DNA of 64,000 nt from JAAYCI01 sp031548875 (GTDB taxonomy: Bacteria; Bacillota; Clostridia; Oscillospirales; Ruminococcaceae). Positions 44,945 through 54,025 of the stretch are shown here, piece by piece (positions within the stretch are counted from its first letter, which is position 1; every line of letters starts with the position of its first letter). The position numbers were made by a program, and so were the translations under genes. Below the pieces are notes generated by a model that was given only the letters and a program-made list of their open reading frames with translations, was not told the origin of the DNA and did no database searches. The DNA is taken from NCBI GenBank assembly GCA_031548875.1, contig JAVBQQ010000013.1, positions 1 through 64,000 on the forward strand, read 5' to 3'.

Positions 44945-44991
44945 CCCTCACAAAAGTCGGGGGAAAAACCGGAGCCGGTCCACCAGCTCCA
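44945..44991. repeat. tRNA-Thr-related repeat R2
   Basis: From CACAAAAG to the end it equals R1, including the 14-base tRNA-Thr 3' end. It lies in the gap 44642-45373, which has no intact gene. Confidence 0.75.
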
Positions 44992-44997
44992 TCTAAT

Positions 44998-45052
44998 GCC
45001 AACAATAAAGCTGTCATGCGATTTTTTCACAATTCATCGCTTTATTGTTAGC
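44998..45052. repeat. Inverted repeat after R2
   Basis: Arms AACAATAAAGC (45001-45011) and GCTTTATTGTT (45039-45049) pair over 11 bp, with GC/GC outside a mismatch, and TTTTT follows. Position relative to R2 matches the hairpin after R1. Confidence 0.7.
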
Positions 45053-45363
45053 TTTTTATTGGGATTTTTCACTTCGCACCGCGGGCTGTCATCGGCGTCC
45101 ATTTGCGAACTGAACCTGCAGGGATAGCTTTGTCAAAGAACTTGGCGCTGAATAATGGCAATCATATTTGCAGCGTTCAGTTTTCTTTTTCAACCTCTAT
45201 AGATCTACGGCAGAGATCAATCCGAACAATGCACAATAGACAATCACTGATTTTATGTTATATGGAATGCCACTAAGTATAACAACCAAATTATCGTCAA
45301 TCGTAATTATTATTCAATCAACTCTACTGGCGGCACACACGAAAACATATCACGGAATATACG

Positions 45364-45622
45364 ATGAAAAAGAGTGGTCACGTTCTTCATGGCCCTTGCA
45401 CTGTGTGCCACCACGCTAGTGAGTGTACTGCTCGCGGCGACAGGTGTGGGCGCGGCCAGCGCAGCTTCCGCGGATAACCAACCCGCATCCCAGTATTTCG
45501 GCGTGAGCGCCGACGCCATCGTGGCGGAACTGTCGGCCCACGAGGGCGACGGGTACTACCTGGAGACACCGTATCGGGACATCAACACTAGTTTTACAGA
45601 TGCCCAAAATAGATTGCTTTGA
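45364..45622 (+). pseudogene. 5' fragment of a secreted protein gene
   Basis: ATGAAAAAG at 45364 is followed, after one extra base, by a signal peptide (VVTFFMALALCATTLVSVL) and a mature start (SQYFGVSADAIVAELSAHEG, DGYYLETPYRD). The start resembles clostridial secreted proteins of several hundred residues with a YYLGTPY motif. The frame ends after about 80 codons with unrelated sequence, so this is a truncated, frameshifted remnant. Confidence 0.6.
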
Positions 45623-45733
45623 GGTGATGAATGAAGTTCTTGCAAGCCGGGCGGCTTTCGCGACCCGGTTTTCCTATGCGACCGTGCGAAAACCTCGCGT
45701 GCACATTGTGCCCTGCCGTCAACTTACGCTTTG

Positions 45734-45742
45734 TGCTATAAT
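45734..45742 (+). promoter_or_regulatory. Extended -10 promoter of the PucR-type gene
   Basis: TGC-TATAAT (45734-45742), 46 bases before the start at 45789; no good -35. Confidence 0.5.
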
Positions 45743-45788
45743 AAACCCATTGAAAAGAACGTCTATTTCCCGGAAAGGCGGCTTCACA

Positions 45789-47306
45789 ATGACCATCACC
45801 CTCTGCATGTTGCTGGACATGCTGATGTACAAATACCCCGGGATGGGAATTGGAAACTACCACTCCTGCCCGGTGAACGGCGTGAAGGTGCTGCCTGCCC
45901 ATCCGGAAGATTTTGCCGCGGGCTTCCTGTACGTGGGTGGAGAGGATGGCCGGGTGGTGCTGCGCTGTGGCGAGGGGCAGGATGTGCGCATCGAGACGGA
46001 TCTGTCCTTTGACCGGGTGTTCAACGAACTGCAGGACGATTACTCCACTCTGCGGGATTGGGACATGCACATGCACCTTGCGCTCATACAGGATGGTTCT
46101 GTGCAGGATCTCATCGATTTAAGCCTGCCCATATTGCAGAACCCCCTTACATTTTTGGACCCCAGCTTCAAGCTGGTGGCGTATACGAAGGATGTTTCTA
46201 CGCCCGCCAAGATATTCCACGATATCTTGAAATATGGCTGTCTGCCCGCCAAGACCGTGGAGATGTATGAGCGCACCGGCTTTTTCTCCACACTGCTGGA
46301 AGCAGGCGGGGAACAATTTTCGCGTACTGCGCCCAGCTACATCTCGGTCATCCATGCCATCCAGTTGGATGGCAGTGTGGCGGGTTATCTTTCCATGCCC
46401 TGCACAGGCCGCTACTATACCGAGGGCGAGGCAGAGTTGTTCGAGGTGCTGTGCGAGAATGTGAAGGCCTATCTGACTAGTGAATTGAAAAACCAAACGG
46501 TGAGCCGGTACATGTACGAATACCTGCTTGCCGATCTGCTGGATGCGAAAGAGATGGACAACAGCAACCTTTCTGAACGGGCGCGGTATATCGGCCTGCC
46601 GTTGAAAAGCCAGTTTCGCCTTCTGAAGGTCTTTCGTGCAAAACACGACCCCCTGCTGCTAGAATTTCACGTGCGGAAACTGGCTGACATGCTGCCGACA
46701 GATCGCGTGTTTGTGCACAAAAAGGAGCCCTACATCCTGCTGGATTCCCGCCGCAAATACGCCTCGCCCGAAGAACATCTTGTCCACGCGCTGGGTGTGT
46801 TGGAGCCTTTTCTGGATAAGGAGAACATCTATTGCGGTGTCAGCCGCCCGTTTGAGAAGCTGGCCGACATCCGATACGCAAGCGCCGAGGCGGATGCCGC
46901 CATTCACCTTGGCCTGCGGGTGGAGAAACTGGAAACGCTGCGTAAGTTGGGCATTGAAACGGTGCCACCCCAGCCAGGTGTGTTCCAGTATGAGGGCTAT
47001 GCCCTGCACCATATGGTGGAAGCTTGCAGCCGGGACATCCCTCTGGAGCGGTTGTGCTTTTTGCCACTTTTACGGCTGGTTCGTGCCGACCGCAAGGACA
47101 AGACCAACCACACACAGGTGCTGCATGCTTATCTGCGCGCCGAACGGCGCGTGTCTAAGGCTGCCGAGACGCTGCATATGCACCGCAACAACGTTGTGTA
47201 TCGCATCGAAAAAATCGAAGACATGCTGCACATCAGCCTGGGGGAGGAGCAGACCCGTCGCCAGCTGGAACTGTCCTTCGTGATTCTTGAACTGATGGAA
47301 CTGTAG
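45789..47306 (+). CDS. PucR-family transcriptional regulator
   Basis: A 505-residue regulator: an N-terminal ligand-sensing part, a GGDEF-like middle region (residues 260-400) and a C-terminal PucR helix-turn-helix (HAYLRAERRVSKAAETLHMH, then RNNVVYRIEKIEDM). PucR proteins usually activate nearby catabolic genes in response to the substrate. Here the next operon is the flavoprotein/hydrolase set starting at 47588. The ATG at 45789 follows GGAAAGG; the frame stays open upstream to 45600 but without family sequence. Confidence 0.85.
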   Translation: MTITLCMLLDMLMYKYPGMGIGNYHSCPVNGVKVLPAHPEDFAAGFLYVGGEDGRVVLRCGEGQDVRIETDLSFDRVFNELQDDYSTLRDWDMHMHLALIQDGSVQDLIDLSLPILQNPLTFLDPSFKLVAYTKDVSTPAKIFHDILKYGCLPAKTVEMYERTGFFSTLLEAGGEQFSRTAPSYISVIHAIQLDGSVAGYLSMPCTGRYYTEGEAELFEVLCENVKAYLTSELKNQTVSRYMYEYLLADLLDAKEMDNSNLSERARYIGLPLKSQFRLLKVFRAKHDPLLLEFHVRKLADMLPTDRVFVHKKEPYILLDSRRKYASPEEHLVHALGVLEPFLDKENIYCGVSRPFEKLADIRYASAEADAAIHLGLRVEKLETLRKLGIETVPPQPGVFQYEGYALHHMVEACSRDIPLERLCFLPLLRLVRADRKDKTNHTQVLHAYLRAERRVSKAAETLHMHRNNVVYRIEKIEDMLHISLGEEQTRRQLELSFVILELMEL

Positions 47307-47351
47307 GTAGTACTGGTTTTGCCCCGTTCCTAATAGGCCAGGCCACCCCGA

Positions 47352-47376
47352 CCCTTGCGATAGGCAGGGGTTTTTT
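47352..47376 (+). terminator. Terminator of the PucR-type gene
   Basis: CCCTTGC/GCAGGGG stem with a five-base loop followed by six T. Confidence 0.85.
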
Positions 47377-47481
47377 ATTTGTTTTTCTTGCAAAGGAGAA
47401 AACGGATACTATCGTCATGTATTCGAAAATAATCGCAGATAATCCCTCTTTTTGTCCGCAGCATAATGCACAATGAGAACG

Positions 47482-47498
47482 CTGTGTTCGCCACACAG
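47482..47498 (+). promoter_or_regulatory. Candidate activator site
   Basis: Perfect inverted repeat CTGTGT-TCGCC-ACACAG, 17 bases before the -35 of the next operon. The position suits a site for the neighbouring PucR-type activator. Confidence 0.45.
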
Positions 47499-47515
47499 GA
47501 TGTTGAGAAATGCAA

Positions 47516-47544
47516 TTGTTCCTTCGTCCTGCAATCCGTACAAT
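47516..47544 (+). promoter_or_regulatory. Promoter of the flavoprotein/hydrolase operon
   Basis: TTGTTC (47516-47521), 17-base spacer, TACAAT (47539-47544), 43 bases before the ferredoxin start. Confidence 0.65.
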
Positions 47545-47587
47545 AAAGTTGCCGTTATTTGAATACCAGCGATAAGGAGGGACACAG

Positions 47588-47815
47588 GTGAACAAGATCA
47601 TCATCAATCGGGAGCTGTGCAACAGCTGCAAGATCTGCTTCAAGTCCTGCTTTGTGGACGTCATCAAGTGGGACGACGAAACGAAGAAACCCATCGAAGC
47701 GTACCCCGAAGACTGTGTGCAGTGCATGTTCTGCGAGATCAACTGCCCCCAGTACGCGGTGAAGGTGGTGGAGGACTACAAGAGCTACAACTTCCCCAAA
47801 GACAGCCTGCTGTGA
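47588..47815 (+). CDS. 2[4Fe-4S] ferredoxin-like protein
   Basis: A 75-residue protein with two cluster motifs: CNSCKICFKSC and CVQCMFCEINCP. The second resembles a standard ferredoxin; the first lacks the usual Pro. GTG start with AAGGAGG upstream. It is first in the operon and resembles AprB-like partners of fumarate-reductase-type flavoproteins. It probably passes electrons to or from the flavoprotein encoded next. Confidence 0.88.
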   Translation: MNKIIINRELCNSCKICFKSCFVDVIKWDDETKKPIEAYPEDCVQCMFCEINCPQYAVKVVEDYKSYNFPKDSLL

Positions 47816-47861
47816 GGAACCGGGGCGGCATGTGTGCACGCCCCAGAAAGGATGATTAAGT

Positions 47862-49601
47862 ATGGCACAAAACAAGAGTTGCGACGTGCTGGTGGTGGGC
47901 GGCAGCCTGGCGGGCCTGGCCGCGGCCATCACCGCCAAGGAATCGGACCCCGCGCTGGATGTGTTGGTGGCTGAAAAATATACCACCGGCTACGCCGGCA
48001 AGGCCAACCGCGGCGCCGGCATCATGTGCATGCGGGGAGACTACACGACCGAGCAGTTCATGGAGTACCAGATCTCCCGCATCGGCAAATACTTGAACGA
48101 CCAGGACGCCTTGCGCCAGTATGCGGACAACCTGAACGCAGGCGTGGAGGCGTTGGACAAATGGTCCGGCGGGAAGTTTGACAAAAATCCGGACGGTTCC
48201 CTCAAAACCCTCAAATGGCGCAGCCAGATCACCGGCGAGGACGCAAACGGCAAGCGCACCTTCAACGAGGATAACGAGTACCCCTGGACGCTGGCCGCCA
48301 TTGAGCTGGACTACCTTCCCAATGTGCGCAAGTATGCCACCAAGCTGGGCGTGAAATTCATCGATCGGGTGGGCATCGTGGATCTGTTGCTGGACAGCGG
48401 GAAGATCAGCGGCGCCGTAGGCTATGACATCGACTCGGGCGAGCAGATCGTGTTCAGCGCCAAGGCCGTAGTGCTGGCCTGCGGCTGCCAAAACTACCGC
48501 ATCATGCCCATGTGGAGCCCCGGGCGCGGCGAGGGCGTTGCCGCCGCCTGGCGCGCGGGCGCGAAGCTTGCCAACGGCGAGTTCGGCTCCTTCTACAACT
48601 GGGTATCGCCCTGGAACTTTGAATCCAACATGGGTGTGGAGTACGCGCTGTACAACGACAAGGGCGAAAACGTGGGTCTGCAACACACGAAGGAGCCCCA
48701 CCCGGACATCGACCAGGATAGCCTGGCCGAATGGTACAAACAGGTGCGGGCAGGCAACGGCCCCATGCACTACCATGTGCAGGAGAATATCCTGATGCCC
48801 TACCTCACCTCGGTGCTGGCTTCCGACGCGTATTATGACCGCCCCTATGCCGACCGCTTCTGGGGCTACCTTTTCTTCAACGCCTTCTCCCAGCAGCCCA
48901 CCGATGAGGTGGTCCCCGGCCTGATCGCCGAATACGGCCCGGTGCAGGTGGATCTGAACATGGCCACCAACGTGCCCGGCCTGTACGCCGCCGGCGATAT
49001 CTGCTACGGCGGCACCCGCGGCTTCGGCGCGGTGCCGGTATCGCCCGGGCGCATCCGGGGCGCGGGGCTCGCCTTCGCCACCTATTCGGGCCGCATGGCG
49101 GGCCCGGCCGTGGCAAAATATGCGGGGGGCACCACACAGGGCACTATCTTCGACGCGCAGGTGCAGGAGATCGACGAGCGGTTCACTTCGCCGGCCAAAC
49201 GTGCCAAAAGCGCGGACAGCATGACCGTGAACGAGTTTGTATCCGAGATCCAAGAGGTGGTGGAGCCGCTGGGCAACAGCCTCTACCGCAGCGAGGAGCG
49301 CATGCAGAAGGCGCTGGCCCGCGTGCTGGAACTGAAGGCGATGAAGGACAGGGTCGTCGCAAAAGACCCGCACCACCTGTTCGGATGCAATGAGGTCGAG
49401 GCCATGTTACTGTGCGCCGAGATGTTCTTCCGGGTATCCCTTGAGCGCAAGGAAAGCATCGGCTGGTTCCTGCGGGAGGACTGCCCCGAACCCTCGGGCA
49501 AACTGCAATGGTATGTGGTGGAAAACAAGGGCGATGGTGAGCCTGTCATCAAAATGGAAGACGTGCCGCTGGCAAGCTACGCGTATAAACCCAGCGTGTG
49601 A
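47862..49601 (+). CDS. FAD-dependent oxidoreductase, fumarate reductase/AprA-like
   Basis: A 579-residue flavoprotein. The FAD-binding start is VVGGSLAGLAAAI (a GxSxxG variant) and the C-terminal FAD contact is VPGLYAAGDICYGGTRGFGAVPVSPGRI in its core GLYAAGDICYGG. A long helical C-terminal domain (residues 420-579) is like that of AprA and fumarate reductase. With the ferredoxin before it, it may reduce a double bond or oxidise an alcohol; the substrate is unknown. AAAGGATG lies upstream and 17 bases separate it from the next gene. Confidence 0.88.
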   Translation: MAQNKSCDVLVVGGSLAGLAAAITAKESDPALDVLVAEKYTTGYAGKANRGAGIMCMRGDYTTEQFMEYQISRIGKYLNDQDALRQYADNLNAGVEALDKWSGGKFDKNPDGSLKTLKWRSQITGEDANGKRTFNEDNEYPWTLAAIELDYLPNVRKYATKLGVKFIDRVGIVDLLLDSGKISGAVGYDIDSGEQIVFSAKAVVLACGCQNYRIMPMWSPGRGEGVAAAWRAGAKLANGEFGSFYNWVSPWNFESNMGVEYALYNDKGENVGLQHTKEPHPDIDQDSLAEWYKQVRAGNGPMHYHVQENILMPYLTSVLASDAYYDRPYADRFWGYLFFNAFSQQPTDEVVPGLIAEYGPVQVDLNMATNVPGLYAAGDICYGGTRGFGAVPVSPGRIRGAGLAFATYSGRMAGPAVAKYAGGTTQGTIFDAQVQEIDERFTSPAKRAKSADSMTVNEFVSEIQEVVEPLGNSLYRSEERMQKALARVLELKAMKDRVVAKDPHHLFGCNEVEAMLLCAEMFFRVSLERKESIGWFLREDCPEPSGKLQWYVVENKGDGEPVIKMEDVPLASYAYKPSV

Positions 49602-49618
49602 GAGGAGGAAAGACAACA

Positions 49619-50458
49619 ATGGCTGAAAATCTGAGACCCCTGCGGCCGGACCAGGAAGCCCTGCCGTATGCAAAATACTACTACCGCGATGTGGCTCCCC
49701 CAAATCCTAAGCTCATTGCCGAGCTGAACAAGGGGCCAATGGACCCGGACAAGGCCCTGCCCCTGGATGATATCAACCAGATACTGGATCCCGGCTATCA
49801 CGAGGTGGAGACCGGCTACTGCGTGCTGCCCAGCGGCATGGGTTACCTGTGCGTGAACAACGCGTTCCCCGGTGTCACCATCGAGATGCTGCGCTGGTGG
49901 TTCGCATGGCATGCTGCGGGCGGCAACCTGCGCTACCAGATCTGGTATCCGCCAAGGCACTCGGCCATCGCCGTGGCCGACCAGGACAAACGCAAGATCC
50001 TCGACCCGAACGTGCCGCTGAAAGACAAGTACGTGGACGTGAGCCACTTCGTGGTGGAGGATATTGGCGGCGGCGATGAGGACATCGTCATCCACTTCAT
50101 GCGGCCGGAGAATATGGGCTTCGACAAGGCGAAGTTTGAAGCATCGCCCACCGTTGAGGTGTTCGGCGGCTACGGCGTGACCGAGTCGCACCAACGTTTA
50201 GGCAACAAGGCGCCCGCCGTGATGATGCACACGGTGCGGGAGATCGAGGGTGGCATGGAGTTCCGCACCCGCTTTTACATGGGCGCGCGCATCGTGGATG
50301 GCAAGCCCCGCTGCGTGCTGCCGCCGGGCGTACAGCTGCCGGTACAGGTGCCTATGGGTCTCGCCTACCACAACGTAGAGGAGTATTCGAATCTCGCGTC
50401 CTTCCTACCCGAGATTTATGCAGAGTTTGGAGACAAACCGCTGGATTATGAAGGATGA
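49619..50458 (+). CDS. DAPG hydrolase (PhlG/phloretin hydrolase)-like protein
   Basis: A 279-residue protein matching the fold family of PhlG, which cleaves the C-C bond of 2,4-diacetylphloroglucinol, and of phloretin hydrolase. In this family a metal is held by His and Glu residues. Here HxxxE is seen at His251-Glu255 (GLAYHNVEEYSNLASFLPE) and candidate partners are His98 (WWFAWHAA), His114 (PPRH) and Glu147. The start is set by GAGGAGG. Being enclosed by two flavoproteins suggests reduction followed by hydrolytic C-C cleavage of a cyclic or acylated compound. Confidence 0.78.
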   Translation: MAENLRPLRPDQEALPYAKYYYRDVAPPNPKLIAELNKGPMDPDKALPLDDINQILDPGYHEVETGYCVLPSGMGYLCVNNAFPGVTIEMLRWWFAWHAAGGNLRYQIWYPPRHSAIAVADQDKRKILDPNVPLKDKYVDVSHFVVEDIGGGDEDIVIHFMRPENMGFDKAKFEASPTVEVFGGYGVTESHQRLGNKAPAVMMHTVREIEGGMEFRTRFYMGARIVDGKPRCVLPPGVQLPVQVPMGLAYHNVEEYSNLASFLPEIYAEFGDKPLDYEG

Positions 50459-50495
50459 TTTTTGGCAGTGCCAACCATCTTTCCTGCTGGGCCAG

Positions 50496-50524
50496 GGCCC
50501 TGTTCACCTTGGGTGAATAGGGCC
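50496..50524 (+). terminator. Hairpin between hydrolase and second flavoprotein
   Basis: A 13-bp stem with one G-U pair (GGCCCTGTTCACC/GGTGAATAGGGCC) and a short loop, followed by TTTG. It may be a partial terminator or mRNA processing site that sets the ratio of the two halves. Confidence 0.55.
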
Positions 50525-50589
50525 TTTGCCCACAGGTGCCAGTCGAATGATCAATCCGATAAAAAATCACAAACATCAGGAGGAAGACT

Positions 50590-52143
50590 ATGAAGGCAAT
50601 CAAAACCGATGTCGCGATCATGGGCAGTGGCGTCGCCGGAATGGGGGCTGCCTACAAGCTGGCAAATGCCGGCCTGAAGGTGGACGTATTCGAAAAATAC
50701 CCCACCCAGGGCGGTGCCGTTTCCAACTGCCCCATGTGTTTCTGCTCCACCCCCGATACCCCGGAGGCCCAGAAACGCGCCTTTGAGGTGTTGGCCCGTT
50801 TCTCCAACTACACCGCCAACCTGGGTCTTGTTTCCAAGGTGGTCAAGTATTCCTCCGAGCTGCCCGACCTAATTCTGGAGAAGCTGAATATCAAGGCGCC
50901 TTTCGTGGTCGAGCGGCCGCCCGCCGACTACGGCAACCAGCGCGGCTATACGATGGGCCACGCCAACGGGCTGGACGTGGGCGACATCTACTTCATCGAG
51001 GGCCGCGGCGAGGGCCACGCCATGGCCCTGGCGCTGTTGCGGCTGCGCCTCATGCTGGAAAAACAGGGCGTGGAATTCCACTTCTCCACCCCCATCAAAA
51101 GCATCATCCGGGGTGCGGACGGCGTCGTCACCGGCGCCATCGCCTGCGAGAGGGACAACGAGAAGGAAGAGACCCAGATCGAATGCAAGGCGCTCATCGT
51201 CGCTTCCGGCGGCATCACCGGCAACATCCCCATGATGAAAGAGCTGGGCGTCCTCAACACGAAATATGAGGAGTACTACAAGGACGGCTATCTCGTCAAC
51301 ATCACCTTCCCCGACAGCTGCCAGGATGGCGACGGGCAGAAGGCCGTGTGGGAGATTGGCGGCAAGAAGGGCGGCATTGTCATCAGCGCCGACCCACAGG
51401 TGCCGAATCCCGGCGTCCGTGTGGGCCCCAACACGCCCTGGCTGGCCGCCAACCAGACCAAGATCATCACCGAGCAGCCGTATCTGCGCGTCAACGAGCT
51501 GGGTAGGCGCTTCATCAACGAGGAGATGTGCAACAACCACTCCGCCATGTCCTCCGCCGCCGCGCTGAACGCCCCCGACATGGCCTTCTATATGATCTTT
51601 GACGAGGATACCGCGGGGCACCTGTCCGAGGGCGTGGAGGACGGCTACGTCTACTTCATCTTCAAGGACATGAAGGTAGAGAACATACGCGGGCAGATGG
51701 ACGAGGCCATCGCCAAGGGCAACAAGCACATGTGCCACTTCGATTCGATCCATGAGGTCTGCGAATACATGGGCATCGACGAAGAGGGCCTTAAAAAAAC
51801 CATCGATAGGTACAACCATGCCGCCGAGATCGGCTATGACGAGGACTTCAAGACCGATCCCAAGTACATCCGCCCCGTGCGCGAGGAGAGCGGCCACATC
51901 TACTGCTACCGCATCCTCCCTGGCGGCTACGACACCCTGGGTGGCCTTATCATCGACGAGAACGCCAATGTGCTCGACGCAAACAACATGCCCATTGAGG
52001 GCCTGTATGCCGCCGGCGACATGACGGCCGGCAGCCTGTACGGCGATGCCCCCTCCAACGCCGGCGGTACCGTGTATGGTTCCATGCCCATCGGCATGAT
52101 TGCGGGCGACGCTGCCGCTATTTATGTGAAGGGAGAGAACTGA
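50590..52143 (+). CDS. FAD-dependent fumarate reductase-like flavoprotein
   Basis: A 517-residue flavoprotein of the FAD_binding_2 type: GSGVAGMGAAYKLA at the start, ALIVASGGITGN, RVNELGRRFINEE and the FAD contact GLYAAGDMTAGSLYGDAPS. It is not closely similar to the flavoprotein at 47862, which has a different length and domains. The CPMCFC segment near residue 46 is unusual and may carry a redox site. AGGAGG lies before the ATG. The next gene, a small ferredoxin, starts 2 bases after its stop. Confidence 0.9.
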   Translation: MKAIKTDVAIMGSGVAGMGAAYKLANAGLKVDVFEKYPTQGGAVSNCPMCFCSTPDTPEAQKRAFEVLARFSNYTANLGLVSKVVKYSSELPDLILEKLNIKAPFVVERPPADYGNQRGYTMGHANGLDVGDIYFIEGRGEGHAMALALLRLRLMLEKQGVEFHFSTPIKSIIRGADGVVTGAIACERDNEKEETQIECKALIVASGGITGNIPMMKELGVLNTKYEEYYKDGYLVNITFPDSCQDGDGQKAVWEIGGKKGGIVISADPQVPNPGVRVGPNTPWLAANQTKIITEQPYLRVNELGRRFINEEMCNNHSAMSSAAALNAPDMAFYMIFDEDTAGHLSEGVEDGYVYFIFKDMKVENIRGQMDEAIAKGNKHMCHFDSIHEVCEYMGIDEEGLKKTIDRYNHAAEIGYDEDFKTDPKYIRPVREESGHIYCYRILPGGYDTLGGLIIDENANVLDANNMPIEGLYAAGDMTAGSLYGDAPSNAGGTVYGSMPIGMIAGDAAAIYVKGEN

Positions 52144-52145
52144 CT

Positions 52146-52337
52146 ATGAAAATCAAGCTGTCTGAGTATTGCATCCGCTGCGGCATCTGTGAGGACCTCT
52201 ATCCCGACCTCTACAAGAGGAACTACGAGACGCACAGCATGGATGTTTTGTATGATGATATCCCAGAGACGCAGCAGGAAAGAGCTGAGGCGTCCGCCAG
52301 GGACTGCGCCGTCGCAGCCATCCAGGTGGAAAAATAA
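52146..52337 (+). CDS. Single-cluster ferredoxin
   Basis: A 63-residue protein with CIRCGIC (Cys9, 12, 15) and a fourth Cys late (DCAVAAI), fitting a 3Fe/4Fe single-cluster ferredoxin. It lacks the usual Pro after the last Cys. It sits 2 bases after the flavoprotein gene and is likely its electron partner. The pattern mirrors the ferredoxin-flavoprotein pair at 47588. Confidence 0.85.
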   Translation: MKIKLSEYCIRCGICEDLYPDLYKRNYETHSMDVLYDDIPETQQERAEASARDCAVAAIQVEK

Positions 52338-52428
52338 CAACAAGGTTCCACAAGAGGCTACCGCTGCGCGACAAACCACGACCATCTATTGCTACTTTGG
52401 TGCAAAGAAATGATAGCATCGTTTTTAA

Positions 52429-53094
52429 CTATGATATGCTTGTTTTGTTCCGAATGCGCATGACAGCCATTTTGTAAGCATTACACATTTTACCCACGAC
52501 CGATTTTAACGTCGATGTGATGTTGAAATCGGTCGCTTCTTTTTTGCGCGGAGCGCTGGCGACATCGATGCGCTCAATGAGCAAGTGAATGGCCTTGTCG
52601 TCGGCTGCATTTTTCAGCGCTTCCAGCCAGGTGTAGATTTGGTCCGTCGTGTAATCCTTGGGCGGCTGGGCATCGCGCAGGCCGGCCATCTCGTCCAGCA
52701 GGCGCTGCATCTCTTTCCCTATATTCGCCACCACCTCAGCCGGCAGGTCCGGGTTTGTCATGTTGTGCATCAGGCCGTCGTATTCCTTCTGCTTGCGCGC
52801 CACTTCCCTGTCCCGCGCCTTTTAGAACTCTGCCAGGTCATTGTTTGAGGCACCCTGGTACTTCTTCAATGCCTCGTGGATGGCCTTCTGCACAGCGGGC
52901 GAAAGCAGCTCTTTCAGGTACCGGGTCGCCGCTTTGTCCACAGCCTCCATCTTTACCACCGGCGCGCCGCAATGCTGCATGCAGCGGTAGTAGATGTACT
53001 CGTGCCCCTTGCGCTTGGATATATGCGCATGCATCTTGCTGCCGCACTCACAATACACCAGCCCGCTGCACAGATAGCTGCGCTTATCCATACC
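52429..53094 (-). pseudogene. Large serine recombinase remnant, copy A
   Basis: The C-terminal part of a large serine recombinase: the zinc ribbon (YLCSGLVYCECGSKMHAH, CMQHCG), a linker (KEL...KKYQGASNND) and the helical end. A stop at 52824-52822 replaces a Tyr codon (the corresponding codon in copy B is TAC). The catalytic N-terminal domain is missing and the sequence joins an IS3 remnant near 53095. Its sequence matches copy B at 61910. Confidence 0.85.
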
Positions 53095-53650
53095 GGCCGT
53101 AGTTGCAGGCCAGTTCGATGATCCGGCTACGCAATTCGTCTTCATCCGCACGGTTTACCTGTTGGTATCGCGCCACCTGTTGGCTAATCTGTATCGCCCG
53201 GCACGCGCGGCGTTGGCTCACCAGGTACTTTTCCTGCACCCGTTGCATCACCAACCGCCGTTTGGCCGGTCGGCGCATATATGCGCATGAAGTTTCCCTC
53301 CGCCACATCCTTCAGTATGGCGTTGTCCAAGCTCAAATCCGCCACCAGTTTCTTCAGCCTGGCGTTCTCTTTCTCAAGTTCACGGTATTTACGCGCTTCA
53401 GATATATTCATGCCACCGTATTTCTTCCGCCAGTGGGAGTAGGTCTGCTCGCTCACCCCGATTTGGCGTACCGCCTCCCCGATGGTTTTCCTTGCCCGCA
53501 TAAAACTTCTACCTCGCGCAATTTTATGATGACCTGTTCCGTTGTGTGGTTCACTTTTTCCATTCTGCACACCTTCCTTTATGGTGGAGAAAGAAGGGCA
53601 CCGCAATTACCACCATCCGTATTTAAATATCCTCAATATCTGTCAACAGT
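53095..53650 (-). pseudogene. IS3-family insertion sequence remnant
   Basis: OrfA (from ATG 53563: VNHTTEQVI, then SHWRKKYGGMNISEARKYRE, LKKLVADLSLDNAILKDV) is broken by a missing base in an A-run near 53498. The OrfB start (VSQRRACRAIQ, DEDELRSRIIELACNYGRYG) is cut at the junction with the recombinase remnant. CTGTCAACAG at 53639 onward may be part of the outer end. Confidence 0.85.
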
Positions 53651-54025
53651 AGGTGTTATTGACAAAAAAAGAGAAAAAAAGTTGACCAAACAAATCAATC
53701 AAATGCGATGCGATTCGGTCAGGAATGACTTGATACATGGAAGAACGGATACCATATGATGCGAGCATAGTGAAAAAAGCGCTAGCATTACTGATGTAGG
53801 ACTGGATGCAGGCTTCATCGTCACAGATGGCCATCAGATGTTCCAGATTGTAAAAATCCGCTTCATACGCCCGGCAAAGGGCCAGACAGGAGGGTTTGCT
53901 TTCCGATGAGAAATTGGATTGACAGAATTGTTTGTGCGGGTACAATGTAAGCATGTGCCCTCACAGTGCCATTTGTGTACATTGTGGCGAAAAAACGAGA
54001 GGGGCATGCCGAACAAGGAGGGCTT

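Noticed and set aside
45600..45788. Upstream start for the PucR-type regulator
   Set aside because: The extra 63 codons cover the promoter and contain no family sequence.
53643..53954. 103-codon leftward frame with some protein-like composition
   Set aside because: No ribosome binding site, no recognisable family, and it covers the region upstream of the sensor kinase gene. It may be a remnant but cannot be supported.
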